This document shows, piece by piece, positions 19,460-28,451 of a stretch of 64,000 nucleotides of DNA (its first letter is position 1; the number at the start of each line of letters is the position of its first letter). The stretch spans positions 470,775 through 534,774 of the forward strand of contig JAQUPX010000001.1 in assembly GCA_028716385.1 (NCBI GenBank), read 5' to 3'. The position numbers were made by a program, and so were the translations under genes. Below the pieces are notes generated by a model. It made no database searches. It had not been told where the DNA came from and worked only from the letters and a program-made list of their open reading frames with translations. Origin of the DNA: a bacterium. GTDB lineage: Bacteria > Hydrothermota > UBA3073 > JACQXS01 > JAQTXJ01.

Positions 19460-21265
19460 ATGGCTTTAGTTATCGGAACTGCAGGACACGTTGACCACGG
19501 TAAAACAGAACTTATAAAAGCTCTTACCGGTATTGATACTGATAGACTCCCCGAAGAAAAAGACAGGGGTATGACTATCGTTCTGGGCTTCGCCTTTCTG
19601 GACTTACCAATCTCCGGCAGGGTTGGAATCGTTGACGTCCCGGGACACGAAAAATTCCTGAAAAATATGATTACCGGCGTCTATGGAATAGATGTCGCTT
19701 TGCTTGTCGTGTCCGCGGATGAAGGAGTTATGCCACAAACCGAAGAACATTTCCAAATCCTGAGTATTGCAGAAATTAAAAAAATAATAGTAGTTTTAAC
19801 TAAAGTTGACATAACAAGCGAAAATAGAATAGAAGATACTATCTTTGAAGTTCAAACTTTATTTGAAAATACCATTTACGAAAATAGCGAAATAATTAAA
19901 GTCTCTTCTAAAACAGGACAGGGTCTAGATGAGCTAAAACAATTACTGGATAAAACTATCTCTGCTATGCCCCCAAAAGACGTTACCGGAATTCCTGTTT
20001 TGCCCGTTGACAGAATATTTACGCTTAAAGGCGTAGGTGCGGTTGCTACCGGAACTTTGATTAACGGAACATTAAGACTTGGGGATAAGATTTCTATCTA
20101 TCCGCGAAACTTAGTGTCAAAAGTAAAACAAATACAGGTTCACAATGATTTAAAAAATGAAGTTGATACAGGACATAGAGTAGGTTTAAATCCTGCTAAC
20201 ATAAAAACGGAAGACATTAACATAGGAGATATAATATCGTACGAGAATGCTTTCCTGCCTACAAAAATAATTGACGTAAAAATACAACCAAAGTCAAAAA
20301 TAGTTCTAAAAGAATGGATGCGGGTAAAAGTTCATATTCTTACGGATGAAATTCTGGGTAGAGTGGCTTTGCTCGGGGACGGTAAATATTGCCAGATACT
20401 ACTGGAAAGAGAAACCGTAACATGGTTTAAAAATAAAGTTATAATAAGAAATTATTCTCCCGAGTACTTGATAGGCGGGGGAATGGTTCTAAATCCTGTT
20501 CCGGTCAGACACAAAAGAAAAGACAGTGATGTCGTAAAACTGCTTGAAATCAGGGAAAACCATAATATGAAAGAAATCATACTGGAAGAAATAAAAAACA
20601 AAAACTGGAAATTGGAAGACCTGAAAAAAACTTTGTTTTCCCCGAATAACGAATTTGATAAAACATTACAGGCAATGTTAAACTCAGGGGAAGTTAAACT
20701 AATTTCAAAATATTTAACGGACGAATCAACTTTTGCGAAAATTAAAAATGAAATCATACAGGAATTAGAAAGTTTTTACAAGTCGAGTGCCGCTATAAAA
20801 CTCGGTATCTTAAAAGACGAATTAAGAAAAAAACTACGTCTGGAAGCGGAATTTTTTGATGCGCTTATTTATGAATTGCCTGAAATTGAAATCGTAAAAG
20901 ATAAGCTCAGACTTAAAACATGGAAGATGGCATTGAACGAAACACAGTTAAAAGAATTGGAAAGAGTGGAACAACTATCACGCTCGGGACCTTGTTCTTT
21001 GGCAGAATTTGACAGGGAAACAATAAATATATTATTGCAGGAAAAGAAGATAGTAAACGTAAAAAATGATTTTTTTATTCACATGGATATTTTTGAAGGA
21101 TGGAAACAAATTCTAAAAAATCATATAGAAACAAATAAGTCAATGGTTATCGCGGATATAAAAAAACTTTTTGGACTTTCGCGAAAACATACAGTTGCCA
21201 TAGCAGAATATTTGGACGAAATCAAATTTACAAAACGAACCGGTGACGTAAGAGTATTGTATTGA
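19460..21265 (+). CDS. selB: Selenocysteine-specific translation elongation factor
   Basis: '[50 protein letters not shown]', C-terminal winged-helix-like regions. Confidence 0.97.
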   Translation: MALVIGTAGHVDHGKTELIKALTGIDTDRLPEEKDRGMTIVLGFAFLDLPISGRVGIVDVPGHEKFLKNMITGVYGIDVALLVVSADEGVMPQTEEHFQILSIAEIKKIIVVLTKVDITSENRIEDTIFEVQTLFENTIYENSEIIKVSSKTGQGLDELKQLLDKTISAMPPKDVTGIPVLPVDRIFTLKGVGAVATGTLINGTLRLGDKISIYPRNLVSKVKQIQVHNDLKNEVDTGHRVGLNPANIKTEDINIGDIISYENAFLPTKIIDVKIQPKSKIVLKEWMRVKVHILTDEILGRVALLGDGKYCQILLERETVTWFKNKVIIRNYSPEYLIGGGMVLNPVPVRHKRKDSDVVKLLEIRENHNMKEIILEEIKNKNWKLEDLKKTLFSPNNEFDKTLQAMLNSGEVKLISKYLTDESTFAKIKNEIIQELESFYKSSAAIKLGILKDELRKKLRLEAEFFDALIYELPEIEIVKDKLRLKTWKMALNETQLKELERVEQLSRSGPCSLAEFDRETINILLQEKKIVNVKNDFFIHMDIFEGWKQILKNHIETNKSMVIADIKKLFGLSRKHTVAIAEYLDEIKFTKRTGDVRVLY

Positions 21266-21366
21266 TAGTAACGTAGGGGACAGGCATGCCTGTCCCGGAT
21301 GGTAGGTCAGACATTTGGGACATCCCGTCCGCCTCAGGCGGAGCGGCGACTTGTCTGACAAAAGAT

Positions 21367-21921
21367 ATGAACCATATCAAAAAACATTCTTTGGTTATTG
21401 TTTTAATGATAATTATTTTAATACTTGACCAGATTACCAAATCACTTGCTCAAACTAATTTAACCCCTAACAAGATTGTTTGGTTATTAAAAGGTATAAT
21501 AGGCTTGAATTATCGCACAAACTATGGGTTGAATTTTGGATTGGGCAGCAATTGGAGATTTATTTATCCCATTAAGATATCTGGACTGACCATTCTTTTG
21601 TTCATTCCCTTTGCTTATTATATCAAACTTTTCCCGTATCTAACTAATCTCCTGAAGGCGTTTTTTGCTTTCTTTATGGCATCACATCTTGGGGACTTAT
21701 TAGAATTGTTTCTCACAGGAGGTTATAGAAGAGATTGGTTGCAATTATTCCAGCCTATAACAACTAACTTAACCGATATTTATCTTTTCGTTTCTTTTGC
21801 CCTTCTTTTAGTCGGATTAATAAAACACCCAAACATAGGATGGGAAAAAACGAAGAAACATTTATCGCGCCTTTCAATGAAAGATGCTTTCTCTCCATTC
21901 AGGAATGATAAAAAGACGTAA
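21367..21921 (+). CDS. Divergent signal peptidase II-like membrane protein
   Basis: 'ILDQITKSLAQTNL', 'NYRTNYGLNFGLGSNWRF', 'ASHLGDLLELFLTGGYRRDWLQLF', 'NLTDIYLFVSF'; start at MNHIKKHS; the track start at 21286 lies in repeat DNA. Confidence 0.6.
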   Translation: MNHIKKHSLVIVLMIIILILDQITKSLAQTNLTPNKIVWLLKGIIGLNYRTNYGLNFGLGSNWRFIYPIKISGLTILLFIPFAYYIKLFPYLTNLLKAFFAFFMASHLGDLLELFLTGGYRRDWLQLFQPITTNLTDIYLFVSFALLLVGLIKHPNIGWEKTKKHLSRLSMKDAFSPFRNDKKT

Positions 21922-21946
21922 CAAAAGTTACCAATATAATTAAATT

Positions 21947-22459
21947 ATGATTAAAGAAGATTACATATTGAGAATGATAGAGCGTTTATCAGTCGCAATC
22001 GCCAGAGTTCTAAAATTAAAAGAAGTACATCAGTATCAAGAGGCTTTAGTCATAATTGACGAGACATTTCAACAATTATTCGGGTTGCATTCCAAAACAA
22101 TTAATTCTTTGCCTGCCGAATCCATAATAGAATTGTTGCAATTGAATACTCCGGAAGAAGCGCAAAAATGTTTTTGGATTGCATCCCTTATTAAGGAAGA
22201 GGCTGATATTTATGAATCTCAAAAAGATTTTCAAATTAGCGAGTCTAAATATTTGGATTCTTTGGAGCTGTACTTAAAAGGCATTGCTTGTGGAAATGAT
22301 GCAATTATTTCTGATTACGTGCCTAAAATTAAAGAAGTTGCCGATAAGGTTAAGAAATATACGCTTTCGGATAAAGACAGGGACAGGCTTTTAGGGTATT
22401 ATTCGGAAATTGAAAATTACCCTGAAGTTAAAGATTTGCTTTTGAGTTTGCTGAATTAG
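21947..22459 (+). CDS. DUF6483-like protein
   Basis: 'DYILRMIERLSVAIARVLKLKEVHQYQEALVIIDETFQQLFGL'. Confidence 0.65.
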   Translation: MIKEDYILRMIERLSVAIARVLKLKEVHQYQEALVIIDETFQQLFGLHSKTINSLPAESIIELLQLNTPEEAQKCFWIASLIKEEADIYESQKDFQISESKYLDSLELYLKGIACGNDAIISDYVPKIKEVADKVKKYTLSDKDRDRLLGYYSEIENYPEVKDLLLSLLN

Positions 22460-22538
22460 TCTTGAGAAAGGAATTGCTTATAACACTAACTTGCACTCCA
22501 AAATATCCATTTATGCCTTTTGTTGGTAGAATATTTTT

Positions 22539-23006
22539 TTATTTCTTTTTTTCTTTTTCTAAGTCGTCTAATATTTTTAAAATGAGTTCGTTTTGGTTTT
22601 CCAAATGCATAAGAATGGTTTCTATTTCTCTTTCTGCTTTAGTATTTACTTCGAAGTCTGCTTCTGCTCTTTTGTTGGCATGACGGCCTTGAAGATTTTG
22701 TCCTACCATAATTAAAGGCATTAGACAAATCTGAATCATATTGGAAATAAAAAGCCATAAGACAAAAGCCGGGAATGGGTCAAATCTTAAGCTTTTAGGT
22801 CCGATAGTATTCCAGCTTAACCAAATCAATGTCCAGCAGAAAATAATAAGGAAAAATCCCATTGTTCCAACACGGTTGGTAATCCAGATGGCAAATTTTT
22901 CAAGACGACTAAGTTTTTCCTTGTGTTCAATATTGACATTCCGTACCGGCGGTCTAAGGTTTTTTAACTCTTGTAGAGTTAACGGACGATGTAAATTTTC
23001 GTTCAT
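22539..23006 (-). CDS. DUF1003 family membrane protein
   Basis: 'LEKFAIWITNRVGTMGFFLIIFCWTLIWLSWNTIGP...FDPFPAFVLWLFISNMIQICLMPLIMVGQNLQGRHANKRAEADFEVN'. Confidence 0.92.
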   Translation of the reverse strand: MNENLHRPLTLQELKNLRPPVRNVNIEHKEKLSRLEKFAIWITNRVGTMGFFLIIFCWTLIWLSWNTIGPKSLRFDPFPAFVLWLFISNMIQICLMPLIMVGQNLQGRHANKRAEADFEVNTKAEREIETILMHLENQNELILKILDDLEKEKKK

Positions 23007-23118
23007 ATATTTATTTGTATTGTAAAATAGTGATAAGAAAAGTCAATATTTTTCATGAAATTAGGAGAATAAGAAAAATAACTTTACAAAACCAACAGAC
23101 GATGTAAAAGTATTGCGT

Positions 23119-23213
23119 GGAGGTGGATAGGGGCTGGTGTCTCTACTGGACTTCAAATCCAGCTTTCCTGACTGCGTCAGGTAGGTAGGTTCGATTCCTA
23201 CACACCTCCGCCA
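23119..23213 (+). tRNA. selC: tRNA-Sec (anticodon TCA) with encoded CCA
   Basis: GGAGGTGGATAGGGGCTGGTGTCTCTACTGGACTTCAAATCCAGCTTTCCTGACTGCGTCAGGTAGGTAGGTTCGATTCCTACACACCTCCGCCA; anticodon arm CTGGA-CTTCAAA-TCCAG, 6-bp D stem, long variable arm, T arm GTAGG-TTCGATT-CCTAC. Confidence 0.96.
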
Positions 23214-23318
23214 AAAAATAGCCCAACCCAGTGTCCGTCTCAGTCGGATTGCAAAGCCCAACTAATAAAAAAGGGCGAGTTATAAACTCGCCCCTACAAA
23301 GTATTTTTCTTCAATCTT

Positions 23319-24176
23319 TTACAAAACAATCATCGTTTTTGTAATAGTTTTGCTTCCGGCTGTTAACCTGTAAAAATAGATTCCTGAACTTACAGACATA
23401 TTATTCATATCCTTTTTATCCCATATAATTTCCTTAGCACCCGTAGATTGTATCTCGTTCAAAAGTGTTTTAACGAGCCTGCCGGAAGTATTATATACTT
23501 GCAATTTTACTTTTGTCTCTGCGGGTAATGTATAAGAAATATTCGTATTTTTAATTACAGGATTCGGATAATTCTGGTTTAATGCCAATGTCGGATTTGA
23601 AGATGTTTCTTCAACTCCCGTATAATCAACTATCGCTCTTATCATAAAATCGCCTGCCTGTGTTGGCGGAGCTTGCCAACCACTGCCCGATTCTACGCCC
23701 AATGCTTTTACCTTCCCGGGATAGTCTAAACTATTATCCGTTACCAGTGCTACACTATCCGTAGGTGTTATTACCTCAGGCAAATAAATAGCTAACCAAA
23801 AATCGGAGGTGTAATCTACGGGAGTACTAAAGTCAACTCTGTCCCAGGCTCTTACTGATGGAGTATAAGTCGTGCTTGTTCTTGTTGCTCCGGGGCAATC
23901 GGAAGAGTCGTCTTTTACATAGGCAGAACATTTTTGGTTATGAGCATTTACAAAAACACGGGAAAAAACTTTTAATCCTTTTACTCTGCAAACACCTTTT
24001 TGTGTGGGAGTGAACCTCACTGCCCAGAATCCGGGCTTATGTCAGGTAGGACAATATACAACGGCGTACGTTGGAGTGTTATTATCATAAACAATTTCTT
24101 CCTCAGCGAAAACAGAAGAAATTCCTAAAACAGAAGAAACTGCTAAAAAAAGAAACGGCAAAATAAGTTTTTTCAT
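23319..24176 (-). CDS. Candidate selenoprotein: secreted protein with C-P-T-U motif and T9SS sorting domain (in-frame TGA at 24042-24044)
   Basis: ATG at 24176 after GGGGGA: MKKLILPFLFLAVSSVLGISSVFAEEEIVYDNNTPTYAVVYCPT-U-HKPGFWAVRFTPTQKGVCRVKG..., in frame with the listed ORF 23319..24020. Confidence 0.75.
24009..24036 (-). promoter_or_regulatory. bSECIS-like hairpin(s) downstream of the in-frame TGA
   Basis: Minus strand AGTGA-GGT-TCACT (24021..24009), loop starts with G, 25 nt after the TGA; adjacent GCCCGG-ATT-CTGGGC hairpin (24036..24022). Confidence 0.5.
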
Positions 24177-24202
24177 ACTTCCCCCTTTATTTTATTATAT
24201 AA

Positions 24203-24231
24203 GATATGAATTAATTATCATTACTTGTCAA
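24203..24231 (-). promoter_or_regulatory. Putative promoter for the candidate selenoprotein gene
   Basis: Minus strand TTGACA (24231..24226) - 17 nt - CATATC (24208..24203), ~27 bp upstream of ATG 24176. Confidence 0.45.
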
Positions 24232-24238
24232 TAATTTT

Positions 24239-24928
24239 TTAACCTGGCTGTTTGTTTCCTTCTATAACCACCACAAATTCCCCTTTTGGAGTTTTAGAAG
24301 AGTAGTAATCTATTACCTCGGAAGCATTCCCCCTGATAACGGACTCGAATTTTTTGGTCAACTCGTGCGCGACTGCTATTTTTCTTTCTCCAAATATTTC
24401 TTTACAGTCCTTTAACATTTCTAGCAATCTATGTGGCGACTCAAAAAATATAATCGTCCGTTGTTCATTGATTAGAGTTTGTAATTTGTGTTGGCGCTTC
24501 AACTTTGTATTCGGCAAAAATCCTTCAAAAACAAAATTATGTGTAGGCATACCCGATATAATAAGAGCGGAAATCGCTGCGCTCGGTCCCGGGATGGAAG
24601 ATACCTTGAATCCTGCTTCTATTGCTGCCCTTACAAGATAAAACCCGGGGTCGGAAATACTGGGCGTTCCTGAATCAGATACCATTGCAAATTTCTTGCC
24701 TAGTTTCATTTCGGAAATAATTTGAGCGGTGCGCATCTCTCTATTGTGGTCATGGAAAATTATAAGTTGTTTCTTTATTCCGTAATGGTGTAATAATAAT
24801 CCCGTGCGACGACTGTCTTCGGCAATGACGAAATCTACTTCCTTAAATATGTTTATGGCGCGAAAAGTAATGTCCTCAAGATTACCTATCGGTGTAGCTA
24901 CAAGATATAAATTCGCTTCAAGTTCCAT
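24239..24928 (-). CDS. rsmI: 16S rRNA (cytidine(1402)-2'-O)-methyltransferase
   Basis: 'LYLVATPIGNLEDITFRAI', 'EDSRRTGLLLHHYGI', 'SDSGTPSISDPGFYLVRAAIEAG', 'IPGPSAAISALIISGMP'. Confidence 0.96.
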   Translation of the reverse strand: MELEANLYLVATPIGNLEDITFRAINIFKEVDFVIAEDSRRTGLLLHHYGIKKQLIIFHDHNREMRTAQIISEMKLGKKFAMVSDSGTPSISDPGFYLVRAAIEAGFKVSSIPGPSAAISALIISGMPTHNFVFEGFLPNTKLKRQHKLQTLINEQRTIIFFESPHRLLEMLKDCKEIFGERKIAVAHELTKKFESVIRGNASEVIDYYSSKTPKGEFVVVIEGNKQPG

Positions 24929-24964
24929 AATACTATTCTCCCTTACTCTTATATAATAAAAAGT

Positions 24965-26284
24965 TTATTTTGTTTTTATAATGGGCTCGCCTCCGTGTCC
25001 AGGATAGTCTGGATCTGCATACTTTATAGAAGGGAATTGAATAAAATACTCTATAACGTCTGCAATCTTTTCACTGTCCTGTACACTAGCAAAAAAGAAG
25101 ACTAATTTCTCTTCTTTCCCAAGCGATAATGTATCATAAAATATATATCTTGACCTTGCCAAAATCTCATTTCTATTTTGCTCGGTGGTTTCTTCTTTAA
25201 AACATATCATAAACCTATTAATTACTCCTGCCCTTTTTATATTAGACAATGTAGTACTTTCTAAATAAGAGGGATTAAGTCGACTTAACTTAATATCCGG
25301 AATTTTTCTTGAAATAAATCCTTTTTTTCTCAATATTATATCAAAAGTCCCTTCAGGAAGTTTTTCTATTTTGAACTTTTTTCCGGCTGTTGAATCTGTT
25401 GAGAGAAGAACAATGGGTTGACTATAATTATTACCTGAATATAAATATACCTGAAGACTATCTATTGCTTCCGAGGTTTTCTTATCCGTAATTCCCGAGA
25501 TTTCCATTTCTATAGTACAATCTCCTCCCGTGCCTTTTCCTATATTTCCATACTGCCAAGTATTAGGTGGAGGGGGGGGATTTGGCATAAGATTAAAATG
25601 TGCAAGAAGGACGGGATCTGTGAAACAAACAGAAGATATTTGATTAAAGTAATCTATCATCTGAGGAACAGATGAATTGTCAGGTATAATGATTCTATAT
25701 TGGCACCCTACCCCTTCCCTATACTCATCCCCTTTTACAATACATCCTGCTTTTGATATGATTTCTCTTCCTTTTATTCCTGAAATACCCTTTTTAAAAA
25801 CCACTGTAATTTCATTTGGTAAATATCTTTCTTTTAGACTTGACAAGTTAGGGATAACCCTTAAAACAGTTGAATTAGAAGAATCCTGTTTAATTTTAAT
25901 GTTGCTTATTTTGTGAGAGAAGAAACCTTCTTTTTTTATTATTATGTCAAAAGTCCCCTTGGGAAGTTTGGTTATCTTGAAATTCTTTTCGCTGGGGCTA
26001 GATAATAATGAAATAATGGGTTTGCTGTACTTAGGAGTAGCAGAGTCGGAAGAATATAAGCATACCTTAATACTATCATTTGTCGTAGAATCTGGAGATT
26101 TTTCTATTTTAATGTCTATACTGTAGTTTCCTCCCGTACCTTTTCCTATATTTCCATACTGCCAAGTATTAGAGGGTTTTTCTTCACCATTTGTTGTAAA
26201 GACCAATCCCAAAAGTAAAAAACATATTGCCATACAATTACAAATTTTTATTTTCCTTTCTATCAGTCTTAAATACTTTGTCAT
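24965..26284 (-). CDS. Secreted protein with internal tandem duplication (NTWQYGNIGKGTGG units plus prodomain-like segments)
   Basis: 'NTWQYGNIGKGTGGNYSIDI' and 'NTWQYGNIGKGTGGDCTIEM', each followed by 'LP.GTFDII..K.GF.S.KI..IK'. Confidence 0.7.
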   Translation of the reverse strand: MTKYLRLIERKIKICNCMAICFLLLGLVFTTNGEEKPSNTWQYGNIGKGTGGNYSIDIKIEKSPDSTTNDSIKVCLYSSDSATPKYSKPIISLLSSPSEKNFKITKLPKGTFDIIIKKEGFFSHKISNIKIKQDSSNSTVLRVIPNLSSLKERYLPNEITVVFKKGISGIKGREIISKAGCIVKGDEYREGVGCQYRIIIPDNSSVPQMIDYFNQISSVCFTDPVLLAHFNLMPNPPPPPNTWQYGNIGKGTGGDCTIEMEISGITDKKTSEAIDSLQVYLYSGNNYSQPIVLLSTDSTAGKKFKIEKLPEGTFDIILRKKGFISRKIPDIKLSRLNPSYLESTTLSNIKRAGVINRFMICFKEETTEQNRNEILARSRYIFYDTLSLGKEEKLVFFFASVQDSEKIADVIEYFIQFPSIKYADPDYPGHGGEPIIKTK

Positions 26285-26316
26285 TTTTTTAGCCAGAAAT
26301 CCAACAATTATCGGGT

Positions 26317-28146
26317 TTACCTTAATACCTTACTTTTTAGTCCCGTATTGTCAAATGAATCTTTTGCCCGGATAACTACTTTACGGGCAGTTCCGATATC
26401 AACACTGAAAGCCTCTTCTTTTGAATCAAATATTTTATCTGTCGGAAATAAAATAGTCCAGTCTCCTCCGTCAACGGTATATTCACAAGATTTTATATAA
26501 TTAAGTTCGTCTATCGTAGAAAATAAAAGATTATTCCCCTCTACTCTTATATTCTTAATTTCAGGGGCAGTGTTATCTATAAGCTCAGGAAGCGAAATCT
26601 TTTCGTTCTTTAATTCTTTTGTTTTGGGATTGGAAAGAATATCCGAACATATAATTTTGAACTCATATTTGCCATCCGGGAAAACCAGAGGGTCTATGGA
26701 ATAAAACGTATCCCTGAGTTCTGCTTTTAACAAAGACCATTTTTGCTCTCCTGTTAACTTAAAATATAATTCAAACATCAAACTATCATTATTTGCGTCT
26801 CTGGTTGACCATATTATTTTTCGTATATTATCTCTCCCGATTTTCGGAGTAACTTTCAGTGATAGAATTTCCGGTTTTCTGTTTTGCGGCAAATAAGCTA
26901 TCTTTACGCCTGTAAGTTTCGTGTTGTCGTTCCGGAGTTTTGCTTTCCACTGTATAAATCTTGCGTTCGGACTATTAATTGCCCCCTTTTCTCCCACAGC
27001 TTCCCATTCGCTCCAAGTTTTTTCAGGGGTGTTCAAATTCCCTGAACGGGTAAGAAATTTTATTGGTTTTCCGGCAGAAAAATCAAGTTTCCCCCATTCG
27101 GATATTCCATCAGTATCATAAGTGTCGGATTCAATAGTCCCTTCTTCTGCAAAATCATTCGACACAGAATAAAGTTTTCCCATCTCGGATGTGCATACAA
27201 AATTATCTTTAATACAGGATATATTTGCAGGAAACTCATTTGAAACAATTGCTGTCCCGGTTAGTGTTACTTTGTATAATCTTTTCCCTGCAGCAACAAG
27301 CATACTTTTATCTTTTGCAATCCATTCTAATCCACGAATAGGAGCGCTAATCGACCATAATCTTTCAACTTTATTGTCCTTGTATATGCAATAAACAGAG
27401 CTTGCGCTGTCTTCGGTTGCAGCTACCAACAACAAAGTATCTAACGAAACAACTGCTTTGATTTCTTTTTCATTCGCATCCAGTATACATACTCCTTTGC
27501 CTTGTTTATTTATCTTAAACAAATATCCGTTTTCTCCCGTGCCTGCATAGAAATAGTTGTTTACATAATTAAGAAAAGTAACGTTCTTTTCCGGGGTAAT
27601 ATAAAAAGTGTCTACCTTGCCTGACTTTGATATTTTTAATATGTTCCCTGTTACTCCTGTTGCGGCATAAAGATTCCCTTCATTATCAAATACCATTTTC
27701 CATATATATTTTTCTTTTGTTTGGGCAAATATCCGGGATTTACCCGTTTTGTCTATTTGATAAATTATTCCATCCGGCGAAGTGCCCGCATAAATTATTC
27801 CATTTTTTTCAACAAGCGAAAATACCCCTGCCTGAGTCGTGTCTAATAAGGCTAATTCAGTGCCACTGTTGTTCGAGGTATTTATTTTATATACTTTGCC
27901 TTTTCCACCCGTGCCAACGTATATGGTATTTCCCGATTTAATTATTGACCATATGTAGAGCTCGGGGTTTTTCCATAATTCCTTGATTGCAGGAGCGATT
28001 GAGGCGCTTCCGTTCCCATCAAGCATTATGTTATTTAGCTTGCATTTTGTGAATTCTTTTACTTCCCATAACTCTGTATTTACCCCGAATGCTTTTACGG
28101 TAAATAACAAACACAATGTAATTCCAAATATTTTCAATCCTTTCAT
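26317..28146 (-). CDS. Secreted beta-propeller-like protein
   Basis: Repeated 'IYAGTSPDGIIYQIDKTGK', 'LYAATGVTGNILKISKSGK', 'FYAGTGENGYLFKINKQGK' blades. Confidence 0.75.
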   Translation of the reverse strand: MKGLKIFGITLCLLFTVKAFGVNTELWEVKEFTKCKLNNIMLDGNGSASIAPAIKELWKNPELYIWSIIKSGNTIYVGTGGKGKVYKINTSNNSGTELALLDTTQAGVFSLVEKNGIIYAGTSPDGIIYQIDKTGKSRIFAQTKEKYIWKMVFDNEGNLYAATGVTGNILKISKSGKVDTFYITPEKNVTFLNYVNNYFYAGTGENGYLFKINKQGKGVCILDANEKEIKAVVSLDTLLLVAATEDSASSVYCIYKDNKVERLWSISAPIRGLEWIAKDKSMLVAAGKRLYKVTLTGTAIVSNEFPANISCIKDNFVCTSEMGKLYSVSNDFAEEGTIESDTYDTDGISEWGKLDFSAGKPIKFLTRSGNLNTPEKTWSEWEAVGEKGAINSPNARFIQWKAKLRNDNTKLTGVKIAYLPQNRKPEILSLKVTPKIGRDNIRKIIWSTRDANNDSLMFELYFKLTGEQKWSLLKAELRDTFYSIDPLVFPDGKYEFKIICSDILSNPKTKELKNEKISLPELIDNTAPEIKNIRVEGNNLLFSTIDELNYIKSCEYTVDGGDWTILFPTDKIFDSKEEAFSVDIGTARKVVIRAKDSFDNTGLKSKVLR

Positions 28147-28285
28147 TTGTCCTCCAGTTAGTCAAATCAAAAATCAAACATTAAATATCAAATATAACAA
28201 ATAGCCACTAAAACACTAAAACACGAAAGACTAACCACAAAAAAGTAACCCCAGAGAACTGGTTTTTTCTCTGTGCTCTCTCTGT

Positions 28286-28350
28286 TTAGTTAGAGTTCGT
28301 GATCCGCCTGAGGCGGAAACGTTACTCTAACTTATCCAACCCCGTTGGGC
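28286..28350. repeat. TTAGAGT...ACTCTAA palindromic element carrying a nested CCGCCTGAGGCGG core
   Basis: TTAGTTAGAGTTCGTGATCCGCCTGAGGCGGAAACGTTACTCTAACTTATCCAACCCCGTTGGGC. Confidence 0.85.
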
Positions 28351-28451
28351 TTCTATCTCCATATTTGTTGTATGTTATTTTTTCCTCTTAATTATATTTT
28401 TCCTCTGTGAACTCTGTGGTTTCTTTTCATCTTATTTTTTGTTATCGTCAT

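Noticed and set aside
23061-23261. 66-aa minus-strand ORF
   Set aside because: Opposite strand of tRNA-Sec and repeat DNA.
24009-24020. GTG start for ORF 23319..24020 as listed
   Set aside because: No ribosome-binding site; an in-frame upstream ATG with strong Shine-Dalgarno and signal peptide exists, separated only by one TGA.
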